From: an uncultured Slackia sp.
GTDB lineage: Bacteria; Actinomycetota; Coriobacteriia; Coriobacteriales; Eggerthellaceae
Assembly (NCBI GenBank): GCA_900553655.1
Contig: USEQ01000066.1
Location: forward strand, 1-7,020
DNA length: 7,020 bases
Direction: 5' to 3'
Below the pieces are notes generated by a model, which saw nothing but the letters and a program-made list of their open reading frames with translations, made no database searches and had not been told where the DNA came from. Both the position numbers and the translations under genes were made by a program. Positions 1 to 6,749 of the stretch are shown piece by piece (the stretch's first letter is position 1; each line of letters begins with the position of its first letter).

Positions 1-242
1 CCACGCTGACCATCGCCGCCGCGAAGCGCTACGCCGAAGAAGGATTCGACGGCATCGTGCATCTCAAATCGTCGGGATGCACGCCCGAAATCGACTGTAT
101 GCCGGTACTCCAGCGCATCAGCCGAGACTACCGCGTCCCCGTCTTGTTCCTCAGCTACGACTCGCAGACAAGCGACACGGGGCTCGACACGCGCCTTGAA
201 GCGTTTTACGACATGATCGCCATGAGAAAGGCAGCCCGATGA
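1..242 (+). CDS. 2-hydroxyacyl-CoA dehydratase-type (HgdB/DUF2229-like) protein, C-terminal fragment
   Basis: Partial gene: the frame is open from base 3 to a TGA at 240-242, giving 79 C-terminal residues; the start lies left of the window. Visible motifs are GFDGIVHLKSSGCTPEID, a stretch VPVLFLSYDSQTSDTG, and the terminal TRLEAFYDMI. These match, from memory, the C-terminal domain of the 2-hydroxyglutaryl-CoA dehydratase D-component superfamily and the related activase-associated DUF2229 proteins. Such proteins bind [4Fe-4S] or larger clusters and receive low-potential electrons from an ATP-dependent activase. That activase is the next gene, overlapping by ATGA, so the two are surely co-translated. 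The usual HLKSFGC motif reads HLKSSGC here, keeping the cysteine. With only the C-terminus visible I cannot separate a true dehydratase subunit, a YjiM/double-cubane-cluster protein, or a DUF2229 protein. The family call is firm, the substrate unknown. Confidence 0.8.
   Translation, partial: TLTIAAAKRYAEEGFDGIVHLKSSGCTPEIDCMPVLQRISRDYRVPVLFLSYDSQTSDTGLDTRLEAFYDMIAMRKAAR
227..231 (+). promoter_or_regulatory. ribosome binding site of the activase gene
   Basis: AAAGG lies 7 bases before the ATG at 239, inside the end of the preceding gene. It supports that start and translational coupling through the ATGA overlap. Confidence 0.5.
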
Positions 243-1231
243 GCAACGAAACCGCATCCGCATCGCCCCGCCGCGCATTCCTCGGCGTCGACACGGGGTC
301 CATCTCCACCAAAGGCGTCATCATAGACGAAGACCACTCGATCATCGCCCGAACGTATCTTTGGACCGAAGGCGACCCCTCCCAGGCCGCGCGCCGCGTG
401 GTCGCAAACCTTGCACGCCAGATACACCGAGAACAGACCGAAGTCGTCGCCGTAGGAACCACGGGAAGTGCCCGACGCCTGGTGGGAGCGATGCTCGGCG
501 CGCAGGTGGTGAAAAACGAGATCACCGCGCACGCGGTCGGAACGACGTATCTGCACCCGGACGTACGCACCATCCTCGAAATCGGCGGCCAGGATTCGAA
601 GATCATCTGCGTGGAAGACGGCGTCGCCGTGGACTATGCCATGAACACGCTGTGCGCTGCGGGAACGGGATCGTTTCTTTCGAGCCAGGCCCACAGGCTC
701 GGCGTGGAGGTCGAGGAGTTCGGCGAGATCGCCCTGCGCTCCGACAACCCCGCAAACATCGCAGCCCGATGCACCGTATTCGCCGAAAGCGACCTGGTCC
801 ACAAGATCCAGATGGGCTACGCACGCGAAGACGTCATCGCCGGACTGTGCAAGGCCGTGGCCACCAACTACCTCAACAATGTCGGGAAAGGCAAGAAGAT
901 CAACGCGCCCGTGGTCTTTCAGGGCGGCGTGAGCAAGAACGTCGGCGTCGTGCACTTCTTCGAAGAGGCGCTCGGGTGCGAGGTGACCGTCGATGCCGAC
1001 GGCCATCTCATGGGAGCGTTCGGCGCAGCGCTTCTCGCCGCAGGAACCCCTGAAAAAGACCTGCGTTCGTTCGAATTCGACATAGACGATTTCGAGTTCA
1101 AAACCCGCGAGGCCATCTGCCAGAAATGCCCCAACCATTGCGAAATCGTCTGCGTCTACCGAGACGACGACCTCATAGACTCGTGGGGAAACCGATGCGA
1201 CAAGGGCGCACTGAAGGCAGGACGGAAATAA
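239..1231 (+). CDS. acyl-CoA dehydratase activase (BadF/BadG/BcrA/HgdC ATPase family)
   Basis: 330 aa, cytoplasmic, ASKHA-fold ATPase. Activases of this family are dimers bridged by one [4Fe-4S] cluster. They use ATP hydrolysis to push a single electron into a partner dehydratase or reductase. Visible motifs: phosphate-binding LGVDTGSISTKG (15-26), GTTGSARR (73-80), EIGGQDSKII (114-123), NTLCAAGTGSF (136-146), AARCTVFAESDLVHK (175-189) and QGGVSKN (228-234). C139 and C178 sit where the bridging cluster ligands of HgdC lie. After the core, residues 294-320 carry C294, C297, C301, C305 and C320 (CX2CX3CX3C plus a fifth Cys), an extension that short HgdC-type activases of about 260 aa lack. ATG start chosen because it overlaps the upstream TGA (ATGA) and has AAAGG at 227-231, 7 bases upstream. 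Ends in TAA. Partner and substrate are inferred only from the upstream gene. Confidence 0.9.
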   Translation: MSNETASASPRRAFLGVDTGSISTKGVIIDEDHSIIARTYLWTEGDPSQAARRVVANLARQIHREQTEVVAVGTTGSARRLVGAMLGAQVVKNEITAHAVGTTYLHPDVRTILEIGGQDSKIICVEDGVAVDYAMNTLCAAGTGSFLSSQAHRLGVEVEEFGEIALRSDNPANIAARCTVFAESDLVHKIQMGYAREDVIAGLCKAVATNYLNNVGKGKKINAPVVFQGGVSKNVGVVHFFEEALGCEVTVDADGHLMGAFGAALLAAGTPEKDLRSFEFDIDDFEFKTREAICQKCPNHCEIVCVYRDDDLIDSWGNRCDKGALKAGRK

Positions 1232-1264
1232 CGGAAGCAAATTGAGGCGCATGCGCGCTCCATA

Positions 1265-1273
1265 TGGTAGTAT
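1265..1273 (+). promoter_or_regulatory. candidate extended -10 promoter for sbcDC
   Basis: TGGTAGTAT reads as an extended -10 (TG-N-TAGTAT, 4/6 to TATAAT plus the TG). It lies about 75 bases before the sbcD ATG. No good -35 occurs at 16-18 bases; TTGAGG at 1242-1247 is 20 bases away, which an extended -10 could tolerate. This gap is the only non-coding stretch ahead of sbcD, so a promoter here is expected. The exact element is a guess from sequence. Confidence 0.4.
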
Positions 1274-1285
1274 GGTGTCAAATCA

Positions 1286-1301
1286 TCGAACACATGTACG
1301 T
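1286..1301 (+). promoter_or_regulatory. candidate LexA (SOS) box upstream of sbcDC
   Basis: TCGAACACATGTACGT matches the Gram-positive/actinobacterial LexA site TCGAAC-N4-GTTCGA at 10 of 12 fixed positions. The left half is perfect and the right half reads GTACGT. It begins 12 bases after the proposed -10, so a bound repressor would cover the initial transcribed region. The arms GTCAAA (1277-1282) and TTTGAC (1303-1308) flank it as a further inverted repeat. SOS control of a DNA-repair nuclease operon is biologically sensible, but no binding data are available here. Confidence 0.5.
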
Positions 1302-1337
1302 GTTTGACCGTATAGGCGGCTAAGACACCCGAGCGCA

Positions 1338-1343
1338 AAGGAG
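1338..1343 (+). promoter_or_regulatory. ribosome binding site of sbcD
   Basis: AAGGAG, a strong Shine-Dalgarno, lies 4 bases before the ATG at 1348. The encoded MRLLHISDLHIG is the canonical SbcD N-terminus, so this start is secure. Confidence 0.8.
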
Positions 1344-1743
1344 CGTCATGCGTCTTCTGCACATCTCAGACCTGCACATCGGAAAGCAGGTCAACGAATT
1401 CCCCATGCTCGACGACCAGCGCTTCATGCTCGAGCGCATCCTCGACATCATCCGCACCCGCAAGGTAGACGCCCTGCTCATTGCGGGCGATATCTACGAC
1501 CGGTCGGCCCCGAGCGCAGACGCGGTGGCATGCGTCGACTGGTTTCTATCCGCCGTCGCGAAGACAGGCGTCGCATGCATCGCCGTTCCGGGCAACCACG
1601 ATTCGGCAGAACGCGTGGCCTACGCATCGGACCTGCTCGCGGAAAACGGCGTGCATCTTGCGCCGGTATACAACGGTGAAATCGCACATATCGGCCTCGA
1701 AGACGAACACGGCCCGGTCGTATTCTGGCTTTTCCCCTTCCTG

Positions 1744-1746
1744 TAG
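1744..1746 (+). other. in-frame amber codon inside sbcD
   Basis: TAG replaces a sense codon in the conserved LPFL-x-P segment; the same frame continues with recognisable SbcD sequence on both sides. The four other stops visible in full (two on the + strand besides sbcD's own TGA, two on the - strand) are TGA or TAA: TGA at 240, TAA at 1229, TAA at 5745, TGA for the HAD gene, and TGA for pdxT. TAG is therefore not used as a terminator elsewhere in this window, although the sample is very small. Confidence 0.95.
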
Positions 1747-2493
1747 CCCGCCATCGTACGCCCCTTCTTCCCCAACGAGGAAATCGCCACTTACACCGAC
1801 GCCTTGCGTCTCGTCGTCGATTCCTGCCCCCTTGATTCCACCATGCGCAACGTGGCGCTTACCCACCAGTTCGTGACGTACGGGGGAACCCAGCCCGACC
1901 GAACGGATTCGGAGCTTTCGCTCGGCGGCGTGGACAACGTGGACGTAGGCGTTTTCGACGCCTTCGACTACGTGGCCATCGGGCATGTCCATCGGCCCCA
2001 GCGTATCGGCCGCGACACCGCACGCTATAGCGGAAGCCTCCTGAAATACTCCGCCTCCGAAGTAGACCATCCGAAATCGGCCCCGCTCGTCACGCTCGGA
2101 GAAAAAGGCTCCGTGGACATTGAGCTCATCCCCCTCGAGCCCCTTCACGACATGCGCCGGATCCGCGGCCCTTTGGCAGATCTCGTATCCGACGAAACGG
2201 TCGCCGAGCTTTCGCAAAGCGATCGGGAAAACTACCTGCACGTCGTGCTCACCGACGCGTTTCCCCCCATCGATGCGCTTTCCACGCTTCGCAGCGTCTA
2301 CCAAAACGTCATGAGCATCTCCTACGACAACGCGCATTCCGAAAGCGATGCGGCCCATGATGCCGAAGAGGAAGAAAACGCCCTCGAAAGACTTTCCCCC
2401 ATCGAGCTGTTCGCCCGATTCTACGAAAGTCAGAACGGAAAACCCCTGACGCAAAACCAAAACAAGCTCGCCGTCAACGCGCTCGAGAACAAC

Positions 2494-2499
2494 GAGGAG
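2494..2499 (+). promoter_or_regulatory. ribosome binding site of sbcC
   Basis: GAGGAG lies 5 bases before the sbcC ATG at 2505, inside the last codons of sbcD. With the ATGA overlap it indicates that sbcC can be initiated independently but is normally coupled to translation of sbcD. Confidence 0.75.
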
Positions 2500-2504
2500 A
2501 ATCG

Positions 2505-5500
2505 ATGAGGCCCGTCAAGCTCACCATGAACGCATTCGGCCCCTACGCCAGAACAGCCGAGATAGACTTCACCAGGCTCGAAGACCACGGACTCTACCTC
2601 ATCACGGGCGATACGGGCGCAGGCAAGACCACCATCTTCGACGCCATATCGTTCGCCCTGTTCGGCTGCGCAAGCGGCGACGAACGCAGCACGAAGTCGC
2701 TTCGAAGCGACTTCGCCGACCCTGCGGCGGAAACAAGCGTCGAGCTTGAATTCACCTACCGCGGCTCTAGCTATCGCATATGGCGCTGCCCCGGATACGA
2801 GCGCGCCAAAAAACGCGGCGAAGGCACCACGACGCAAGTTCCCGAGGCCATTCTCGAACGGCCGGGAAAAGCACCCGTCACGCGCGTGCGCGACGTTGAC
2901 GCCGCCGTCAAAGAAATACTCGGCATAGACCGGACGCAGTTCGCCCAGATCGTCATGATCGCACAAGGAAATTTCCGCAAGCTGCTTTCCGCAGGCACCG
3001 ATGAACGAAGCAGAATATTTCGCACCTTGTTCGACACGGGGAAGCTCCAGACATTCCAGCGACGCTTGGCGGAAGAAAAAAACGCCCTGGAGGCACAGCA
3101 CAAATCAATCGCGCAAGAAGTGCGCGTCCATGCAGGAAACGCTCATCTCGAGGCGGAAGCGGCCGAATCGCTTGCAAAGCAGCTCGAGCAAGACACCCTT
3201 CAGGCGAATTGGCTGAAAGGCGCCTTGGAGGAAGCGGTCGTTCGCGACCGAGAGCGCTATGCCGCACAGAAAACGCGCGTCGACGCCGCTAAAAACCGTA
3301 GAGACGCCGCGCTTTCCGCAGCGGAGGGCCTCGCCCGCCTCGATGCCCTCAAGACGAAAAAAGCCGCGATTGACCAGCGAGCGAGCGCTCTCGAGTCCGT
3401 CGTCGCGCACACGCGCCAAAAGCTCGACGAACACATCTCGGGCCAAAACGCCCGAAACGACCTGGCAAACCGTGCAGCCATCGGGCAAAGCGAGCTGCCG
3501 TTATACGAAAAGCTCGAAAAAGATATCCGTCACGCCGAAACCCTGCATGCGGAAGCGCAAGCGGCCGCCTCAAAGGCGAAAGCCGCCCTGGAACGCGAGG
3601 TCAGCCTCAAGAGCGAAAAGGACCGTGCGGAAAGAACCATAACCAGCCTGACCCATGCAGAAAAGGCCTATGCAGACGCACGCCTCGCATGCAAGAGCGC
3701 GGAAGAAGAGCTCAAGAGCGCAGTCGCCCACGTTGCCGCCTGGCAATCCATGGAGAAGGCGGAAAAACAGGCTGATCAGGCCAAGGCGGAATCGGAAAAG
3801 CAGCAGCGCGACGCACAGGCCTCCGAGGCGCAGCGGGCGAAAGCGGCCGAAGCCATCGAGAGGGCAGAAGCCGCCCGAGCCGTCCTCTCGGACGCGCCCG
3901 AACGCATCGCCAGATACGAGGCGCGCACGCGCGAAATAGAAGAATCCCTTGAACGCCTTCGAGCAGCTGCACATGCTGAAGAACGCGCCGAAAGAGCCTG
4001 CGAGGATGCGCGCCGAAACGCTCGCCTGGCGCTCGAAAACTATACGAAAGCCAAAACGGTCTCCGACGAAGCGCACCGCGTATGGTCTCAAGCGCAATCC
4101 CTCTATCTCGACGGACAGGCGGGGCTGCTCGCATCCGATCTTGCGCCGGGAAGCCCCTGTCCTGTCTGTGGCTCCATCGAACATCCCCGCCCCGCTTCGG
4201 CGCCTTCTTCCACCCCTTCGAAAGAACAGGTGGAAGAACTCCAGCATGCATGGACGAACGCGACGGAGAAGGCCGAAGAGGCATCGCGACGCTCTTCGGC
4301 AGCCCAGGCTGCCGTGCAAGAGAAGGAAGAAGCGCTTAAGGCCGTCATAGAAGCAGAAGGCTCTCGCGAGCAACGAGCATCGCGCTGCAGCCAGGAGCAG
4401 AAAGACCTCGCCGATGCTCAGGCGAAACTCGCGGCAGCGACCGAAGAGTCCGCAAAGCTGAAAAAAACGATCGAGCTGCTGCATGCAGCGCAACGGCATC
4501 ATAAAACAGCAGACGAGCAGGCAAGGCTGCATGCGCGCCAGGCTGCAAGCGCTCTTGCCGAGGCAGAACGTCATAGCGCAACGGCTCGCACACGGCGCGA
4601 AGCCATCCCTTACAAGAGTGCGCAAGACCTCGAGAAGAAGCACGCCGAAGCGCAACGCGCTCTCGAAACAGCGCAGACGAACCTCGCTCGAGCACGGGCC
4701 GACGCACAAACGCTGCAGAAAGCCCGAGATGACGAGCAGCATGCAGCCAAGCTGCTCGCGCAGGCGCAGTCGGAAGGCGCGCAGGCCAAGCAGCGCGAAG
4801 CCGCGCTGCTCGCGCAGGCCGAATCGGCCGATTCCTCCGTCTCCTCGGCCCGTGCCCGCCTGAAATACGAAAACAAGGGGCAGGCGGTGCGCGCAATACA
4901 GGATGCGCAAAAACAAGTTGACCTCTTCGATGCAACCCTCGCAAAAATCCAAGCATCTCTGGGCGAATCGGAAAAAGACCTCGCAACAACGCGAGGCGAG
5001 GCGGACACGCTCGCCCGCTCGATACGCGAGGCCCCTTCCTACGAGAAGAATCAGGTCGAAGAAGAGCGGCGCAATGCGCACGATGCGCTCGAGGACGAAG
5101 AGCGCATCCTCGCGGAAATCGGCGCGGAACTCTCCGCCAACGAGAAAACGCTCGAGCAGGTCCGCCTGTTGGCAAGAAGGGCCGGAACCGTAGACGAGCG
5201 CTACGGGGAGGTGGCGGCACTATCCGACACCGCCAATGGCAGGCTCGCGGGAAAAGACAAGATCGCATTCGAGACCTACGTGCAAAGCATGTACTTCGAC
5301 CGCATGGTAGCGGCGGCGAACCGCCGTCTGCGCGCCATGACGAACGAGCGCTACAAGCTCGCAAGAAGACGTGCCGCCACCACGAAAAACGGGCAGAGCG
5401 GGCTCGACCTCGACGTCATGGACGCATATACCGGAAAGACGCGCGACGCGTCTTCCCTTTCCGGAGGCGAGTCGTTCAAAGCGGCGCTCGCGCTCGCCTT

Positions 5501-5747
5501 GGGGCTCTCCGACGTCGTGCAGTCCCATGCCGGAGGCGTGCAGCTTGACACAATGTTCATAGACGAAGGGTTCGGCTCGCTTGACCAAGAGTCACTGCAG
5601 CTTGCCATCAAGACCCTGACCGAGCTTTCCGGAGGCGACAAACTCATCGGCATCATCAGCCACGTAGACGAGCTCAAGGAAAGCATCGACCGCAAGATCG
5701 TCGTCAAGCGCGGCCGCAACGGCTCGTCTGTCACGATAGAAGCGTAA
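2505..5747 (+). CDS. sbcC: SbcC, Rad50-like ATPase subunit of the SbcCD exonuclease
   Basis: 1080 aa, typical family length. SMC/Rad50-type ABC ATPase that forms the DNA-clamping, tethering partner of SbcD. The N-terminal ATPase half carries Walker A GDTGAGKTT (35-43) and a Q-loop glutamine at 154 in MIAQGNF. Two Ala/Glu/Lys/Arg-rich antiparallel coiled-coil arms follow (about 180-540 and 565-900), joined by the zinc hook CPVC (C552, C555). The C-terminal ATPase half has signature LSGGE (985-989), Walker B FIDE (D1020, E1021), D-loop SLD (1025-1027) and H-loop H1053 in IISHVDEL. All catalytic motifs are intact, with no frameshift or internal stop, so the gene looks functional although the upstream sbcD is interrupted. 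Start fixed by ATGA overlap, GAGGAG RBS and the family-typical MRPVKLTMNAFGPYA. Ends in TAA at 5745-5747; no partner gene follows on this strand. Confidence 0.97.
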   Translation: MRPVKLTMNAFGPYARTAEIDFTRLEDHGLYLITGDTGAGKTTIFDAISFALFGCASGDERSTKSLRSDFADPAAETSVELEFTYRGSSYRIWRCPGYERAKKRGEGTTTQVPEAILERPGKAPVTRVRDVDAAVKEILGIDRTQFAQIVMIAQGNFRKLLSAGTDERSRIFRTLFDTGKLQTFQRRLAEEKNALEAQHKSIAQEVRVHAGNAHLEAEAAESLAKQLEQDTLQANWLKGALEEAVVRDRERYAAQKTRVDAAKNRRDAALSAAEGLARLDALKTKKAAIDQRASALESVVAHTRQKLDEHISGQNARNDLANRAAIGQSELPLYEKLEKDIRHAETLHAEAQAAASKAKAALEREVSLKSEKDRAERTITSLTHAEKAYADARLACKSAEEELKSAVAHVAAWQSMEKAEKQADQAKAESEKQQRDAQASEAQRAKAAEAIERAEAARAVLSDAPERIARYEARTREIEESLERLRAAAHAEERAERACEDARRNARLALENYTKAKTVSDEAHRVWSQAQSLYLDGQAGLLASDLAPGSPCPVCGSIEHPRPASAPSSTPSKEQVEELQHAWTNATEKAEEASRRSSAAQAAVQEKEEALKAVIEAEGSREQRASRCSQEQKDLADAQAKLAAATEESAKLKKTIELLHAAQRHHKTADEQARLHARQAASALAEAERHSATARTRREAIPYKSAQDLEKKHAEAQRALETAQTNLARARADAQTLQKARDDEQHAAKLLAQAQSEGAQAKQREAALLAQAESADSSVSSARARLKYENKGQAVRAIQDAQKQVDLFDATLAKIQASLGESEKDLATTRGEADTLARSIREAPSYEKNQVEEERRNAHDALEDEERILAEIGAELSANEKTLEQVRLLARRAGTVDERYGEVAALSDTANGRLAGKDKIAFETYVQSMYFDRMVAAANRRLRAMTNERYKLARRRAATTKNGQSGLDLDVMDAYTGKTRDASSLSGGESFKAALALALGLSDVVQSHAGGVQLDTMFIDEGFGSLDQESLQLAIKTLTELSGGDKLIGIISHVDELKESIDRKIVVKRGRNGSSVTIEA

Positions 5748-5780
5748 CGCTTCGCACGCACGCGCCCCAGGGGCTCGAAA

Positions 5781-5821
5781 GCCGATGAAGACCGATGCCT
5801 AACGCGCCGGCCTTCATCGGC
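5781..5821. terminator. inverted repeat between convergent sbcC and HAD genes, probable bidirectional terminator
   Basis: GCCGATGAAG (5781-5790) is perfectly complementary to CTTCATCGGC (5812-5821). After one a/c mismatch the stem continues with CCG (5792-5794) and CGG (5808-5810), leaving a 13-base loop. It lies where both converging transcripts must end. Neither side has a long T-run; the - strand transcript continues with TTT only. The stem takes in the last codons and TGA of the HAD gene. A second small palindrome, GCCCC-A-GGGGC (5764-5774), precedes it. Confidence 0.55.
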
Positions 5822-6608
5822 GAAGGGAATCGAGCAGCTCTTTCATCTCGCGCTGCACCGCATGCTCGACGTTCGTGCCAATGACCCTTTTCGAAATCTC
5901 CTTCACCGCATAGCGGGCGTTTCCCATGGCACACGACTCCCCCACCATGCGAAGAATTTCGTAGTCGTTCATCGAATCGCCGAACGCCATCACCTCGTCG
6001 GGCCTTACGCCGTGCACGAGCATGACCTGCTCGATACCCGTTGCCTTGGAAACCCCGCGCTGCATGATATCTATCCAGTTCGACCCAGACGGCGCGAAAA
6101 CGAAATCGTCGTCAAGCTCCCGGGAGAGCACGTACGCCATGTCCATGAGCTCATGGTCGCAGAATATCGACGCCTTCACGATAGACGTGCTTGCAGGGGG
6201 CATGTCGTCCATGCGGATGGGATTGGGAAGATCTTTGTCGAACTCCGCTTTGTAGCAGGAGGGATCGTCGAGCAGATAGCTGTTCGTGCGGTCGAACACC
6301 ACCAGATGAAGACAGCTGAAACGCCTCGTCACGGACAGCAGGCGTCGAAGCGCCGCATGCGAGAAGACCTCGCGATCGACCAGGATTCCGTTCACGACCA
6401 CCTGCGCCCCGTTCGATGCGACGAAATCCATCGAGGAGGCGACGGGACCGAAAAACTCCTGAAGCGTGTCGAAGCGCCTGCCCGATGCCGCGCAAAACCG
6501 AACTCCTACGCTTGCAAGTCCTCGAATCAGATCGAAAGTCTCCCGCGGAACGCGAGACCTCTCGTCAAGCAGCGTTCCGTCCATATCCGATGCCACGAGC
6601 TTGATCAT
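5814..6608 (-). CDS. Cof-type HAD-superfamily phosphatase (HAD-IIB)
   Basis: 264 aa, cytoplasmic, Mg-dependent phosphatase acting on small phosphorylated metabolites. All four HAD motifs are visible: motif I DMDGTLL with nucleophile D8 and acid/base D10; motif II S42 in AASGR; motif III K188 in RGVSKATG; motif IV FGDSMNDYEIL with D211 and D215. The C2-type cap lies between about residues 80 and 185, and the length is normal for the Cof/YbhA/YidA group. ATG at 6608 is supported by AGGAGA on the same strand (6614-6619), 5 bases upstream. The gene lies downstream of pdxT in the same direction, 162 bases away. Some members of this family hydrolyse pyridoxal phosphate (E. coli YbhA), so a role in PLP balance is possible. 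Substrate cannot be read from sequence, and sugar or other phosphates are equally possible. Confidence 0.92.
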   Translation of the reverse strand: MIKLVASDMDGTLLDERSRVPRETFDLIRGLASVGVRFCAASGRRFDTLQEFFGPVASSMDFVASNGAQVVVNGILVDREVFSHAALRRLLSVTRRFSCLHLVVFDRTNSYLLDDPSCYKAEFDKDLPNPIRMDDMPPASTSIVKASIFCDHELMDMAYVLSRELDDDFVFAPSGSNWIDIMQRGVSKATGIEQVMLVHGVRPDEVMAFGDSMNDYEILRMVGESCAMGNARYAVKEISKRVIGTNVEHAVQREMKELLDSLRR

Positions 6609-6613
6609 CAGGA

Positions 6614-6619
6614 TCTCCT
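6614..6619 (-). promoter_or_regulatory. ribosome binding site of the HAD phosphatase gene
   Basis: On the - strand AGGAGA precedes the ATG by 5 bases. It is a near-perfect Shine-Dalgarno and decides the start. Confidence 0.75.
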
Positions 6620-6727
6620 ATCTTCCATGCGCGCTGTCGCGATGCCACCAAGCCCCTCGATAGCGCCCCGCCTTCGGCTTTCCGCCATCCTAGGAAACAA
6701 ATTCGAAAGGATTGCAAGGCACCGTGC

Positions 6728-6749
6728 AAGTTGACGCGAATTTGACGCG
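6728..6749. repeat. tandem 11-base direct repeat upstream of the HAD gene
   Basis: On the + strand AAGTTGACGCG (6728-6738) is followed directly by AATTTGACGCG (6739-6749), 10 of 11 identical. The period is one DNA helical turn, as in sites for regulators that bind side by side on one face. It begins about 20 bases beyond the pdxT stop. Function unknown. Confidence 0.5.

Larger units (their letters stand above)
1348..2508 (+). pseudogene. sbcD: sbcD, nuclease subunit of SbcCD, interrupted by an in-frame TAG at codon 133
   Basis: SbcD is the Mre11-like Mn-dependent nuclease subunit that, with SbcC, cuts DNA hairpins and protein-blocked ends. The frame spans 386 codons before TGA, a normal SbcD length, with no frameshift. 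One TAG at 1744-1746 falls between WLFPFL and PAIVRPFFP. Before it lie the metallophosphoesterase ligands D8 and H10 (SDLHIG), D48 (GDIYDRS), and N83 and H84 (GNHD). After it lie H173 (LTHQFV) and H213/H215 (GHVH), then the C-terminal SbcC-binding region. Termination would leave a 132-aa peptide lacking three metal-site histidines and the capping region, so almost certainly no nuclease. Related proteins usually have a sense codon here (I recall Lys, AAG, one base from TAG). The downstream part is well conserved and overlaps sbcC by ATGA, so decay, if real, is recent. Sequence error and amber readthrough remain open. Confidence 0.85.

Noticed and set aside
206..1252. 348-codon open frame antisense to the activase gene
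   Set aside because: Antisense shadow of a well-supported gene in high-GC DNA. It has no family motif, and it would span the coupled start of the activase and the intergenic gap.
1247..1256. GCGCATGCGC palindrome after the activase gene as a terminator
   Set aside because: The loop would be only two bases and no T-run follows. It is too small to call, though a weak role in ending the activase transcript cannot be excluded.
1304..1309. TTGACC as a -35 box for a second sbcD promoter
   Set aside because: No -10-like hexamer lies 16-18 bases downstream; the sequence there is ACACCC.
1804..2508. Separate gene starting at TTG 1804 for the second half of sbcD
   Set aside because: No usable Shine-Dalgarno (GAGGA ends 22 bases upstream), and the conserved sequence starts right after the TAG rather than at the TTG. 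It is the remainder of sbcD, not an independent gene.
4751..4819. 15-base direct repeat GCTGCTCGCGCAGGC at 4751-4765 and 4805-4819
   Set aside because: In-frame, 54 bases apart, encoding the repeated LLAQA of the coiled coil. Explained by Ala/Gln-rich composition and codon bias.
3570..5081. 503-codon open frame antisense to sbcC
   Set aside because: It is the mirror of the GC-rich, Ala/Glu-rich coiled-coil region. The translation is Arg/Leu/Phe/Cys-rich without a recognisable domain, and the sense gene is certain.
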